Shown piece after piece: positions 1 through 9,033 of a stretch of DNA of 22,375 bases (the first letter of the stretch is position 1; every line of letters starts with the position of its first letter). Source of the DNA: Chrysochromulina tobinii (lineage: Eukaryota; Haptophyta; Prymnesiales; Chrysochromulinaceae); NCBI GenBank assembly GCA_001275005.1, contig JWZX01001970.1, forward strand, positions 1 to 22,375, written 5' to 3'. The position numbers were made by a program, and so were the translations under genes. The notes under the pieces were generated by a model. The model made no database searches. It was given only the letters and a program-made list of their open reading frames with translations, and was not told where the DNA came from.

Positions 1-1
1 C

Positions 2-301
2 ACCCTCTCCCCCGGGCTGCGCAAGTTCACAGCGGACGACGCGATGGAGCTGCTTCGTCACTCGGAGGCGCGCATGCCCTCGCCGCCGTGCCACTACGCC
101 GTCACCAACCGCTCGATGCTGGGCCGGCTCCACCTACGCAAGGGCCAAAAGGGCGAGGCGCGCGTGTGGCTCGACAAGGCGCTCGACACGGCGCTCGAGC
201 TCGACAAGGCGCTCGAGCTGCTCGCCGCGCCCGGCACGGCGCTCGATCGGTCGGCGCGGGAGGCGGCAGACGAGGCCCGCAAGGCGCGCGCCAAGCTGTA
301 G
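2..301 (+). CDS. C-terminal end of a TPR-type protein, RMDN-like (5' partial)
   Basis: The frame is open from base 2 and ends at TAG 299-301, giving about 99 residues. The gene begins outside the window. The segment from about residue 20 to 65 reads as paired amphipathic helices, with an N-R-S-M-L-G-R-L-H-L-R-K-G-Q-K-G-E-A-R core. That core resembles the last tetratricopeptide unit of regulator-of-microtubule-dynamics (RMDN) proteins, in which a conserved Leu-Gly-x-Leu/Cys-Tyr and Gly-Gln-x-x-E-A-R pattern precedes a Trp. The tail (D-K-A-L-E-L repeats, then Ala/Arg-rich) is low-complexity helix. The third positions are strongly G/C, as in the clear genes nearby, which supports real coding. 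A generic TPR protein is the main alternative, because only the C-terminus is visible. The family assignment is tentative. Confidence 0.6.
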   Translation, partial: TLSPGLRKFTADDAMELLRHSEARMPSPPCHYAVTNRSMLGRLHLRKGQKGEARVWLDKALDTALELDKALELLAAPGTALDRSAREAADEARKARAKL

Positions 302-310
302 CGATGAGGG

Positions 311-408
311 ACAGAATTGGAGACACAGAAATGGAGACACAGAAATAGAGACACAGAAGTGGAGACACATAATTGGAGACAGAGAATTGGAGACACAGAA
401 TTCAGACT
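311..408. repeat. 14-bp minisatellite, 7 copies
   Basis: Seven head-to-tail imperfect copies of the 14-mer ACAGAATTGGAGAC start 10 bases after the TPR gene's stop codon. Single-base variants occur at unit positions 7-9, and the last copy is degenerate. The array is A/purine-rich, unlike the surrounding GC-rich DNA, and probably lies in the 3' UTR. Confidence 0.9.
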
Positions 409-896
409 CATGGCAGACGGCTTGCTGCCGAGAGCCGAGACGTCGCTTCGATCGTTTCTTGATGCCGCTTGCCAGCGGTCAGCGGAGCGGCACACCCAAC
501 CGGGGGAGAGGTACTACGGGGCGACGGTTGGTGTGGTACCCAAGACTAAAGTCGACCTCGACACCTGTCTCGGACGACCAACCAGGCGCAGTTTGCGTGA
601 GAAGCGATGGCCGCCTTATTGTTAGCGGCGAAGAGGTACGCGAAGACCTGCCCACTTGGGACCGCGGGGCCTCCCCTGCATACACTGGAAGATTGGATTA
701 AAAGTTGCCCGTCTTCGCGAGTTTGCAGTTCGCTCGTAAAACTGTTAACGAAAGTCCGGACCCTCCGGAAAAGTGCTAGAGAACCTCCACCCTATGGTAT
801 GGATCTGCTGTATACGCGCGTCGCGCCGCCGCCGGACGTGCTGACTCGAGCACAACAGCACATGCACAGGACGGGGTGCGTCGTGCGAGAACCGAC
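409..896. other. Stretch with no supported gene
   Basis: I see no convincing exon here on either strand. The longest open frames lack G/C-biased third positions and recognisable motifs. A minus-strand frame ending at 776 (residues ending in P-Y-H-R-V-E-V-L) has some coding character and could be the 3' end of a decayed or unrecognised minus-strand gene joined to the repeat block on its right. Confidence 0.4.
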
Positions 897-1103
897 CTCG
901 GCTTACCGCGGGAGCACAACCCCCAGTGGCGCCGTGGTGAGCGCTCGGCTTTCTGCGGGAGCACAAACCGCACGCAGCCTCGAAGACGACAACCTTCTCG
1001 GCCTCAACGGTCTCCGGGCCGCCCCTCGGGGCGCCGTCGTGAGCGGTCTCCGGGCCACCCCACGGGGCGCCGTGATGAGCGCTCGTCTCAACGGTCTCCG
1101 GGC
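897..1103. repeat. Cluster of degenerate introner-like core repeats
   Basis: Three degenerate copies of the GGCGCCGTGGTGAGC core lie at about 932-948, 1024-1039 and 1064-1080, in the same orientation as the complete copies at 1386, 16737 and 21790. They sit between direct duplications. One is a 25-bp pair at 897-921 and 944-968 (period 47) containing GCGGGAGCACAA. Another is CTCAACGGTCTCCGGGC at 1003-1019 and 1087-1103 (period 84). Between them, the minus strand of about 955-1019 has a coding-like reading (E-T-V-E-A-E-K-V-V-V-F-E-A-A-C). The block may be exon fragments separated by element remnants. Confidence 0.6.
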
Positions 1104-1121
1104 GGCCCTCTCATTGCATTC

Positions 1122-1345
1122 ACAGCCTCCTGCTTACCTCCTGCAACTGTCCGAGGCATGCATTCAGCCTCCTGCTCTCATCATGCATGCATCCATGCAG
1201 GTTCCTGCATCGCAGCCTCCTGCTCTCATCTGCATGCAGTCAGCCTCCTGCTCTCGTCCTGCATGCATTCATGCAGGGGTTTGCATCGCATGCATTCAGC
1301 CAATTGCTATCGTCTGCATGCATTCAGCCTCCTGCTATCGTCCGA
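1122..1345. repeat. Repeats of CAGCCTCCTGCT with GCATGCAT spacers
   Basis: Six copies of CAGCCTCCTGCT (one diverged) start near 1123, 1165, 1213, 1241, 1297 and 1325. They are separated by TGCATGCATTCA-type spacers and followed by CTC/TATCGTC. The last copy overlaps the 3' end of the carrier gene, so the array forms that gene's 3' UTR and flank. Confidence 0.8.
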
Positions 1346-2759
1346 GGCAGCGTAGCGTGAGCTCATACGCGGGGAAGTAGACGCACCTGTGGGGAAGGGA
1401 CGGGGCGCCGTGGTGAGCCCATGCATGCAAGGCAGCGTAGCGTGAGCTCATACGCGGGGAAGTAGACGCACCCCTGCGGAGCGATCCAGAAGACGCGCAT
1501 GCCCGCCCCACGCATCAGGGCCGCGGGCCCTCCCTCGAGTAGGACAGATCGGAACGCCGCTCCCACGTTGGCGGCGACGCCCGACTGGACCCTCGTCTTG
1601 AGGAGGTCGAAGGGGTTCGTGAGCCAGCCGGCCAGCCCCTGGGCTACCGCGCCTGCGTGCACACGCACAACGGGGCAGTGATGAGTGACGGTATCATCCA
1701 CAATCGCACCGGGAACGGTAGTCACATTCACACGCACAACGGGGCCGTGATGAGAGACGGCAAGGGAGGCGATACGTTGGGATCGGACGCGAGCATGCAT
1801 GCATGCATGCATGCATGCAAAGGTCGGTACGTTGGGATCGGACGCGAGCATGCATGCATGCATGCATGCAAAGGTCGGCCTTGGACGCGAGGGCAGGCGG
1901 TGGCGAGGGCAGGCAAGGGCAGGCATAGCAAGGGCGGAGCTAGGGTGGACTCGAGGGAGGGCGATGACGACGTGGCGCACCGATGACGTTCAGGTCCAAT
2001 CAGTTGCAATCAGGTGAAATAAGTGGCAATCAGCGGCAATCAGTGCGCGTGCGCACCGATGATGATCAGGTCCATCGTCGACAGCTCTGCACGACCGCCG
2101 TCCGAGAGCACGCGTGCCTGGGCACGCACTAGCGCAGCGGCGCGCAGCTGTTCGTACACGAGCAGATTGATCCCGAAGAAGGGCACGTCACGCATCAGGC
2201 CGAGGCCCGCGCCCTTGTACAATCTCCCTACACCTCTGATGCCGCCGCTGCCCCACGCCGCACTCAGCGCGCCGCCGGCGCTCGAGACGGCTCCTGACTG
2301 CATCTGCACCTTGATGAGGTCCAGTGGCGCACGCACCGCCGAGGAGACCACCACGCTCAGCGCGGACGCGAGGAACACGAGCGCGCCCGCAGGCACCGAC
2401 GCCGGCGCACTCTGCAGGAGTTTGCTCTTCAACGTTTCGTATGAGCTCATCCGGACGGCGCATGCAGGCATCATCGAAAAGGTGGCGGGAAGCACGCCAC
2501 GGTAGAGCCCGCGAACGCCCTGCGCACGCAGCATCGCCACGGTGCCGCCTCGCTGCAGCACAGTCTTGACAGTGTCAAGCGGATGGAAGGTGACGGTGGC
2601 GCACGCAGCCGCGACGCCGCCAGCCGTGGCGGCGTCCGCGAATCCGCTATTTCGCCGCACGAGCCTGCTCTTGCGTTCCGATGTGAGCTGCACTGCGGGC
2701 GCAGTGTTAGCCGTCGCGGACAGCATCCACGCGAAAGAGAGCAAGGCCGCGCTGCGCAT
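1335..2759 (-). CDS. Mitochondrial carrier family (SLC25) protein
   Basis: Predicted as complement(join(1335..1386,1472..1652,2057..2759)), 311 residues, the usual carrier length. The three tandem carrier repeats are visible through their P-x-D-x-x-K signatures: H-P-L-D-T-V-K near residue 59, A-P-L-D-L-I-K near 144 and N-P-F-D-L-L-K near 248. Each is followed by a typical matrix loop and a second helix (Y-R-G-V-L-P, Y-K-G-A-G, M-R-G-A-G-M-R). Six membrane helices are expected in the inner mitochondrial membrane. The first 35 or so residues are a hydrophobic and basic leader. Intron 1 (1653-2056) joins I-I-I-G to A-V-A-Q in phase 1. Intron 2 (1387-1471) is the 85-bp duplicated intron; if it is retained, the protein ends in a different tail with a stop at 1363. 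The general pattern recalls SAM-carrier-like members, but the substrate cannot be read from the sequence. The family is firm and the substrate is open. Confidence 0.9.
1345..1472 (-). mobile_element. Introner-like intron 2 of the carrier gene, flanked by 43-bp duplication
   Basis: The 43 bp at 1345-1387 recur without a mismatch at 1430-1472, a period of 85. On the minus strand the donor (G|GTGCGT) falls at the edge of the upstream copy and the acceptor (CCCTTCCCCACAG|G) directly before the downstream copy. This gives an 85-bp intron at 1387-1471, half of which is copied exon. The remaining ~42 bp form the core: GCATGCATGGGCTCACCACG, then GGCGCC, then CCCTTCCCCACAG. The same core is found at 16737-16780 and 21787-21830. 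Confidence 0.85.
1653..2056 (-). repeat. Carrier intron 1 with GCAT microsatellites and nested duplications
   Basis: The donor is ATCG|GTGCGC (2056-2055) and the acceptor is CACGCAG|GC (1654-1653). Inside, a 55-bp unit (TACGTTGGGATCGGACGCGAG plus a GCAT run) occurs at 1773 and 1828, with GCAT runs at about 1793-1819 and 1848-1870. A second pair (GCACAACGGGGC, with flanks) lies at about 1663-1686 and 1733-1754. The 5' end of the intron carries TGATTGC-type repeats at about 1997-2045 in sense orientation. Confidence 0.8.
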
Positions 2760-3402
2760 GAACGGTGATGACGTCGTGTATCCGGAAAGACAGGTCGCGG
2801 AACTTGCTCGGAAACGGAATCATTCACGCAATCAACTGTGAAAAGCACTGTGATTTCAAGTCCCTGCCTCCAAAGCCTTGGCCGATCGACGGAGCACGCG
2901 ACAACAAACACCAAAGACAAACACCCAAGCACAGTAACGTTCACGCTTAGTTAAACAACAGTGCCGAAGGATGAGGCCCCGTTTCGCGCGCTGCGTCGGG
3001 CGCGGGGCGCTACACTCTCCTTCGCTGGGGTAGCCACATACGATAATCGATATAACAAAGCGACAGCGCGCTCCAATAAAAAATGTGAGCGGAGCAGGCT
3101 CGTAGATTATAAGAAAAGTCGGGACGGAGGTCCGGTTATAGTGATTAGTGTTACTTTACCAAACTAAGCCCTTACATTACAAAACTGTCACCTCAAACTT
3201 CGAAACTCTACTACCCGACGAGGACAGGGCCAAGCTATACGGAATTCGACCCCGGAACTCGTCAACTCCACCTATCCACGGGCCTGCCCGCCAGACCTTT
3301 ACCAGACCTTCCCAGCCGGTCCGTCCACAGGCCCCGAGGAGACAGACATGGACGGCGCGCTACATTGTCGAGCCTGAAGGGGGGACATGCGGCGGCCGTG
3401 GC
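2760..3402. other. Intergenic: carrier promoter side and K+ channel 3' flank
   Basis: Both neighbours are on the minus strand, so this 643-bp gap holds the upstream region of the carrier (near 2760-2950) and the 3' UTR of the channel gene (near 3402). It is more A+T-rich between 3030 and 3230. I see no convincing exon, RNA gene or repeat here. Confidence 0.5.
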
Positions 3403-6353
3403 TCATGTGCGGCGAATGTCCGGCTGCGGGTCCCTTTCCCCTCCTTCGGTCTGCGCCTCACCCTTGCTCGTCTCCATAAGCACGAGGGCGGCCTGCAGAT
3501 CCCTCGCGAGTAGTTGCAGCCGTCCAGCGAGCTCGGGTGTGACAGCTCGCACTCGCCTATCCGACGTAATATCAGGCGTGAAGTTATCAGGAGGTAAAGG
3601 CACGTCGGCCAGAGTCGTTGATCTTGTGGATGAAGGTGCATGGTCGGCTGTGGCAAGAGTGGCCGACGTGCTGAGCCTGCGGCACGAAGCCCGTCTCAAA
3701 GGACTCATGCGCGTCGCCAGGCCCGTCCCCAAGCCCGTCCCCATGCTTTGCATGAAGGATGGGCGCGTGGGCCACACGTCTGAGTGGTTCGAGTGTGTCG
3801 AGTTGGACGACGAACGCAGCGATGGAAGTGGCGCCGAGGGCACGACGACAAGCGCAGCGCCAGTGGGATCCTCTTCGGCGGATGAAGGGTGGTTCGCAAG
3901 GTCGGAGGGAAGCAGCTCAGGACTCGCAGCGTGCAATGCTGCCTCCCACGTATCTGGGCTCGTGTGCGAGCTCGATGGCACACGGACGGTGGTAGTCGCA
4001 TGAGAGCCCAGCCCCAGGCTCTCGGCGTCGCCAGGAGCGTACCGCCGAGCGCTCTCGTGGCAACAGAGACCAGTACCGGTCGAAGCAGCATGAGATGGGC
4101 TCTCCTTCACCGCCGTCCGTGTTGAGCCACGCGCCGCTGCGAGGCAATCGGCGACCTTGGTGTCGCTTGCATCTTGTGCGCTGTTGAGGCCTTCGTGGCA
4201 CTTGGAGCGCACCTTCATCGTCTTCTGCAGCCGCTGCATCGCCTTGGCCAAGATCTTGTCCCGAAGCTCGGGGAAGCCCTCGATGACCTCGTCAAAGTCC
4301 TCCTTGGACAGCCTGAAGAAGTGGCAACGGCAGACAGTGCGCACCGAGGTGGTGCGGCGCACGTCGACGAGGATTGCGATCTCGCCAAAGTAGGCGCCAT
4401 CGGAGAGCTTGCCCACGACGACCCCCTCGGCCGTGATCACCTCAACCCGCCCATTGTGGATGACGTAAAGGTGCTTGCCGATCTCATCCACTTTGAACAC
4501 GTACTCATTGGCGACCAGCAGCTCCGCACGAAACTTGTCGACGATGGCCGTGATGAAGTGGGGCGGCGTGTTCCCAAAGATGGGGAAGTTGGCCACGACG
4601 GACGAGAGCAGGTACATTTGAATGTCGCGCCTGATGCCTGCCGGCAGCGTCATAAGGATCTTCTCGGCCTGGACGCCATGCGTGAGCTGCCAATTGTAGT
4701 GGACGTAGGCGTACACGCGCCCCCGGAGCGACCGTGGCAGTCGGAAGACTGAGGCGAAGTCGATCCACCGTTGAAGCTCCTCGGAGTAGCGCCGGCTGAT
4801 CTGATCGAGCGAGTTGACTAGCACCGTCGCCTGACCAAAGATGGAGGCGTTCAGCACGGAGGAGATCAGCAACATCACGACGCAGAAGGACATTTCGATG
4901 CTGGTCCGCGGATTGAGGTCGCCATAGCCCATGGTAAGAGCGGTGGTGACCGCCCAGTAGAGGGTGACCATGTAGGTGGCAGAGACGTCCTCGTCGTCGT
5001 ACAGACCGGGCTTCTCTCGCCGAAGGTGCACGAGCCACGGCAGCGCGCCCGAGTTGCCGTGCTCATCATCTCTGGGCTCGACCTGGACGCGCCCTATGAA
5101 CCAGTAGATGCACCCGCAAAGGTGTGCCCAGAGAGCATAGGCGATGACGAAGCCGATGATACCCACCATCTTCTCGACGACCACATTGCGTGGCATCTTG
5201 CCTGCTCGGGAGCGGAGGGCACATACACGTAGCGAACACGCGTCAAGTTGAGGGAGCGAGCGAGCGTAAGAGAGATGAGAGAGTGTGGAGCGCTCGGGAC
5301 AATGGGCGGAAAGCACCGACCTGCTTCGTGGGCCCGGTGCCTTTCCCGGGCACGCACGCGAATGAGGCGCTGCACACGAAGCAGCTTGACGAGCGAGCAG
5401 ATCTGGAGCTCGATGGGCAGGGTGCGGAGCTGGAAAGGTATCCCAATCGAGAGCATCTCGAGCGCGCACGCGTGACATAGGTAGCGGCTTGCAATCCGAC
5501 GACAGTCCGTGACAACTTCTCGCTTGACGCTCGTGGGATTGATCGTGACGAACCCGAAGAAGAAGTTGGAGAGCACATCCGCGACGCAGAGAGAGTCGAG
5601 GCAGACGTCGGCGATGATGAGTGGCCTAAGCGTGGGATTGCTGTCGGAGTCGTACGGAACGGCGAGCCGCAGAGGCACGACGATCAGAGTGCCAAGCACG
5701 AGAAGCCGCAGCGCGTAGTCCCATAAGACGCGCCCTGTCGAGATGGGATGTAGAATGTACCATGGCGTGCGTTGCATGCGGATGTCATCCTCCTTGTACC
5801 ATGCACCCGTCTCGCTGCTCTCGAGCGATGCGCGCGGCATGCGCCCCGGCATGCGCGGTATACTCAGCCGTCGCAGCGGTTCAGCACTGAGTGAACCGCC
5901 GCGCGCAGGCACTCGCACATCCTCAGTGTCACCGATCGGCGGGTGTCGGAGGGTGCTGCAGGCATTGTCGATGTGCTGTGAGACTGTCACGACGCCCGTG
6001 CGGATGATCTGGCTGCTGTGCCAGCGTCGGACCGAGAATGCTGCGGCGTGGTCAGTCTTTGAGATCGATGCTGGTGCAACTGTCGCTGCTTCGGCTGGCA
6101 TCGTCACGGCATCGTGCACTTCTCTTGTCGTAGAGCCTCGGCGCCCGTTGAGTCGGCCACAGGCCAAGGCATCGGAGTGGCATTCCTTCGTGGTTTCAGC
6201 AACCCTCTGCTCTGCCATGGCACAGTTGCACGAGTCCGAGTCGGGGCTGTCGGAGCGGAGACGACGCGGGTGCCGACGCGAGACCGACCGTCCGACCAAT
6301 GGTGCCGATGAAGGCACGCGCAGTGGGTCAAGAACTCCACGCTGTGCGTGCAT
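3403..6353 (-). CDS. Cyclic-nucleotide-gated / EAG-HCN-type potassium channel
   Basis: Predicted as complement(join(3403..5201,5354..6353)), 932 residues. A better Kozak ATG at 6218 would shorten the N-terminus by 45. Exon 1 has an HCN-like approach (W-Y-I-L-H-P), then S1 (~210-232), S2 (~246-268), S3 and a short, modestly charged S4 ending R-V-Q-R-L-I-R-V-R. The 152-bp intron at 5202-5353 splits the S4-S5 region in phase 1. Exon 2 opens with S5 (~345-365), followed by the pore with a canonical K+ filter T-M-G-Y-G-D near residue 423-428, S6, a C-linker and a cyclic-nucleotide-binding domain (~540-640). Its phosphate-binding cassette F-G-E-I-A-I-L...R-R-T-T-S-V-R retains the key Glu, Arg and Thr. 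The last ~250 residues are Ser/Thr-rich and probably disordered, with a short helical segment at the end. The filter predicts K+ selectivity. Whether voltage or cAMP/cGMP gates it cannot be read here. Confidence 0.92.
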
Positions 6354-6701
6354 AGCCGCCCGCGGGCCCGGGCCCGGCCTAAACAAATCCCCTCGGCCAC
6401 GCTCGGTGCCCCACGCTCACTGCGTGTGTCGCGACCGTGCCGCCGAATGTATCTACAGATGATACAATAGTATGATTGTTGAAATGGCTTGGCCAGCAGA
6501 TAACCGTGTGACGCGCGAGAGGTGGCTCCTTCGTGGCAGTCACTGAGGTCTGAGCGTGGGACGGGTGATAGGATGCGGGGCGCCGTGTTGAAAACGAAAA
6601 ACCGAACCCACCGGACCCGCGCCGGGGCCTGCGGCTACACGGTACGCACACACTCTAAGTTCGATTCGAGAAACGCGCTGCGGTACTCGTCGCGCGTGTG
6701 T
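6354..6701. other. Intergenic: K+ channel upstream region and RBX1 3' flank
   Basis: This 348-bp gap holds the promoter side of the minus-strand channel gene. An A/T-rich patch at about 6446-6490 (GATACAATAGTATGATTG) stands out from the GC-rich surroundings and is a plausible promoter element, but no defined motif can be assigned. Confidence 0.4.
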
Positions 6702-7450
6702 TCAGTCGAGGTTGCCGTAGGTGGCGATCTTCTCGATCTTCGCAAACTCCCACTCGCGGTTGCACAGCGGGCACACGGAGCGCGTCTTGAGCCACCGCGA
6801 GATACAGTCGAGATGGAAGACGTGGCCGCAGCAACCCCAGGCGATGCTGTAGCCCGCATCGTCGGCTATCCCAGGGTCTGCGAGGCGCGGTGGTACGCGG
6901 CGAGGAGGGGATGAGACGGGAGCGACGGCGGGAGCGACGGCGGGCGCCCCCGCGCGCGCGAGGAGTCGTCGCGAGCGCAATCATCACGCAGGTGCGAGCG
7001 CGGGCGCAGTAGCTGCAGGAGCAGGCTGCGTGGCGGCAGCGCACTGGCTTGCGCCTCAATCGACGGCTCGTACAGCTTGTTACGGCAAATGGCGCACGTG
7101 TCTGCGCAGGCGGAGCGCAGCGGGTGCGCACGGTCAGCGAATAGGCTGCGCTGGCAGAAGGTGAGCACCGGAGCTGGGGTCGAGTACGAGTGCGTGGTGC
7201 GCACCAGTGCAAATGTCCCACGACCAGAAAGTCACCGCGTTCCTGATGGAAAGGTACGGCACACGCGCGTGCGTCAGGCGGCTGTGGCGATGCGCGCGCT
7301 CAGGCTGTGGCACGCCGCCAGCTCGGCGCCCTCGCAGGACGGCCGTGAGCGCGACCAGCAGGCATGGACGCACCATTTCTTCACGACAAACCGCTGCTTG
7401 GAATCGCCGCCCGTGTCCTTCTCGACCTCCATGTCCTCATCGTCGGCCAT
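6702..7450 (-). CDS. RBX1: RBX1-type RING-H2 subunit of cullin-RING ubiquitin ligases
   Basis: Predicted as complement(join(6702..6877,7045..7101,7205..7242,7374..7450)), 115 residues, close to the family's ~108. All joins are phase-consistent and rebuild conserved sequence: M-A-D-D-E-D...R-F-V-V-K-K-W, then [10 protein letters not shown], then [34 protein letters not shown] and [11 protein letters not shown]. The N-terminal strand inserts into cullin and the RING-H2 domain recruits the charged E2. Known RBX1 proteins have Asp in V-C-P-L-D-N; this one has Cys. The tail [13 protein letters not shown] runs about 10 residues past the usual end. Introns are 167, 103 and 131 bp, with GTGCGC/GTGCGT donors. 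The gene is divergent from the SET gene across 185 bp. Confidence 0.95.
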
Positions 7451-7635
7451 CACAAATACGCGCGGGCGCGGGCGGTCGCGCCGATCGAGGCTCTCGGCGT
7501 CCGCAAGGCGGAAAAAGGGGCAAAATCACACCACTCTTCGGTACGTTCACACATGCGTTCACATCATGGTGGGCACCGTCTGTTACAGAATGTAAAAGGC
7601 GAGAGGTGCTTGACTTCCGCGAGGGCGGAGCAGCG
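7451..7635. promoter_or_regulatory. Shared upstream region of RBX1 (-) and SET gene (+)
   Basis: The two start codons are 185 bp apart on opposite strands, so their promoters must overlap or abut. The RBX1-proximal half is very GC-rich. The SET-proximal half contains an A-rich tract (GGAAAAAGGGGCAAAATCAC) and GTTCACA(C/T) repeats near 7547 and 7557. No TATA box is evident. The call rests on gene arrangement. Confidence 0.5.
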
Positions 7636-8861
7636 ATGGCTTTCGTCATCACGTTGGGCACGCCGGCAGCCCTCGCCGCGCTCGCCGTCTCCGCGGCCGT
7701 CTCGCCTTGGCAAGCGTGCCACTGTGGCAGGCGTGCCGCCGTGGCGCTCAACGCGGCAGGCGTTCCGCCCATCGAGGTGCTCGCCGCCCGGCAGCGCATG
7801 GCAACGCTGCTGCACGAGAACTGGAGCGCAGCCGCGGGCCTCGTCGGCGGCCTCGCGGGTGACCAGGTGAAGACTGGGCCATCGGAGCTGCACGGAGTCG
7901 GCGTGTTCGCGGCGCGCGACCTGGAGGCGGGCGAGCTCTTCACGCTTTACCCCGTGCATAGGATGCTGCAAACGCTTGGCGAAGGCCGTGGTGTTGGCGT
8001 GTGTGCTGACACCGCCGACCAGGAATACTTTGCAGCGGCGGCGGCCTCCGCCGAAGAGCGGGCCTACCGTCAGGTGGCCTATAGGCAGACCTTCTCCCAT
8101 CCGGATCCGCGTCGTCCCGAGACGTTCCAGCTCGACGCGAACGCGGCCAAGCGCGACATCGCCGGCTGGGTCGGCCACCGTCTAAACGACGGCGCGTCGC
8201 TCGCGGCGAGCGCGGATGTGGAAGGATCGGAGGCGCTGCTCGAGTACTACGCGGCGAGCGCGGCGTGCCGCAACTGCTGCGCCGTCGCGCTCTGCGTCCC
8301 ATTGCTCGGCTTCGTCACCACCAAGCCCGTGAACGCGGGAGACGAGCTCCTCGTCACCTATGGCCATGGATACTGGCTACAGCGGGTGGTGGCGGCGCCG
8401 AGCCAGGCGGTGGATGATGCGATCATGGCGCCTGCGGAGGAGATGGTCCGGTGCCAGGTGGCTGCCGTGAGTCCCTCCTGATGACCTTCTGATGACCTCA
8501 TGATGACCTCCTGTTGACCTTCTGATGATCTATGATGACCTCTGATGATCTATGGTGGCAGGTGGCCGCCGACACTAAGTACGCGGACGCGATCGTCGCC
8601 CTTGATGACTTCATCTCGAAAGCATCTCCCGAGCAGGTCGAACAGATCGCGACCACACTCCGAGGCGGGAAGGGAGCAGCAGCATCAGCAGCAGTGCCCT
8701 CAGTGGGCAGCAGCCGTCAGCAGCGCCGGGCGGAGGCTCGGGCGGAGGCCAAGGCGGGCGCGCCGGCCGCCGCGCCTAAGGGAGGCTTTGGTGGAAGCGC
8801 GGCGCCTCGAGCGAGCAAGAGTGCCAAGGGGGGGCCTCGAAGAGCCAGCGCTGGCTCCTAG
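7636..8861 (+). CDS. SET-domain protein (probable lysine methyltransferase) with hydrophobic leader
   Basis: Predicted as join(7636..8457,8562..8861), 373 residues. Residues 1-25 are hydrophobic ([16 protein letters not shown]) and resemble a signal peptide or the first part of a bipartite plastid leader. The SET core starts at about 86 ([15 protein letters not shown]). It contains G-H-R-L-N-D-G near 180 in place of the usual Asn-His motif, and ends with [13 protein letters not shown] near 235-247, the E-L-x-x-x-Y-G signature. SET proteins transfer methyl groups from SAM to lysine; the substrate is unknown. The second exon encodes a helical stretch ([15 protein letters not shown]) and an Ala/Gly/Arg-rich tail. 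The 104-bp intron begins and ends at near-identical CAGGTGGCYGCCG sequences. An alternative donor (GTGAGT at 8467) would add three residues. Confidence 0.82.
8451..8574 (+). repeat. SET gene intron with boundary duplication and TGATGACCTC array
   Basis: The intron is 8458-8561. CAGGTGGCTGCCG at 8455-8467 and CAGGTGGCCGCCG at 8559-8571 match at 12 of 13 positions, so the intron starts with a copy of the downstream exon start. The interior is almost entirely variants of TGATGACCTC/TGATGATCTA (about eight units). Confidence 0.85.
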
Positions 8862-9033
8862 GACTCCTAGAGTCCTACTGGAACTGGCACATGGGACGGT
8901 CCGGCCGTGTGAAACTCCATCCACTTCGCCATATTTTTGTGAGAACCCGTTTCGTCAAAAGGGCTGCAAAAGTGCGGAAAGTTGTTCTTGGTCGCGTCCT
9001 TCGGTTACGTTTTCTCGAGGCGGAATCATCACG
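8862..9033. other. Short intergenic gap between SET and AK/NDK genes
   Basis: This 172-bp same-strand gap must hold the SET gene's 3' UTR and the AK/NDK upstream region. A near-palindrome CCTAGGACTCCTAGAGTCCTA follows the SET stop codon. No TATA box was identified. Confidence 0.4.

Noticed and set aside
607-1380. A 257-codon open frame on the plus strand.
   Set aside because: It runs through the 1122-1345 repeats and antisense of the carrier's last exon, and has no coding-type third-position bias or motif.
1363-1980. An independent 205-codon minus-strand gene.
   Set aside because: Its right part is carrier exon 2 and its left part is the retained duplicated intron, while the N-terminal half is intron 1 with GCAT microsatellite.
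4174-4752. A 192-codon frame antisense to the K+ channel.
   Set aside because: It is the mirror of a strongly biased coding exon and has no recognisable features of its own.
6354-6386. A channel start upstream at 6386.
   Set aside because: The codon there is TTG; the first in-frame ATG is at 6353, with a better one at 6218.
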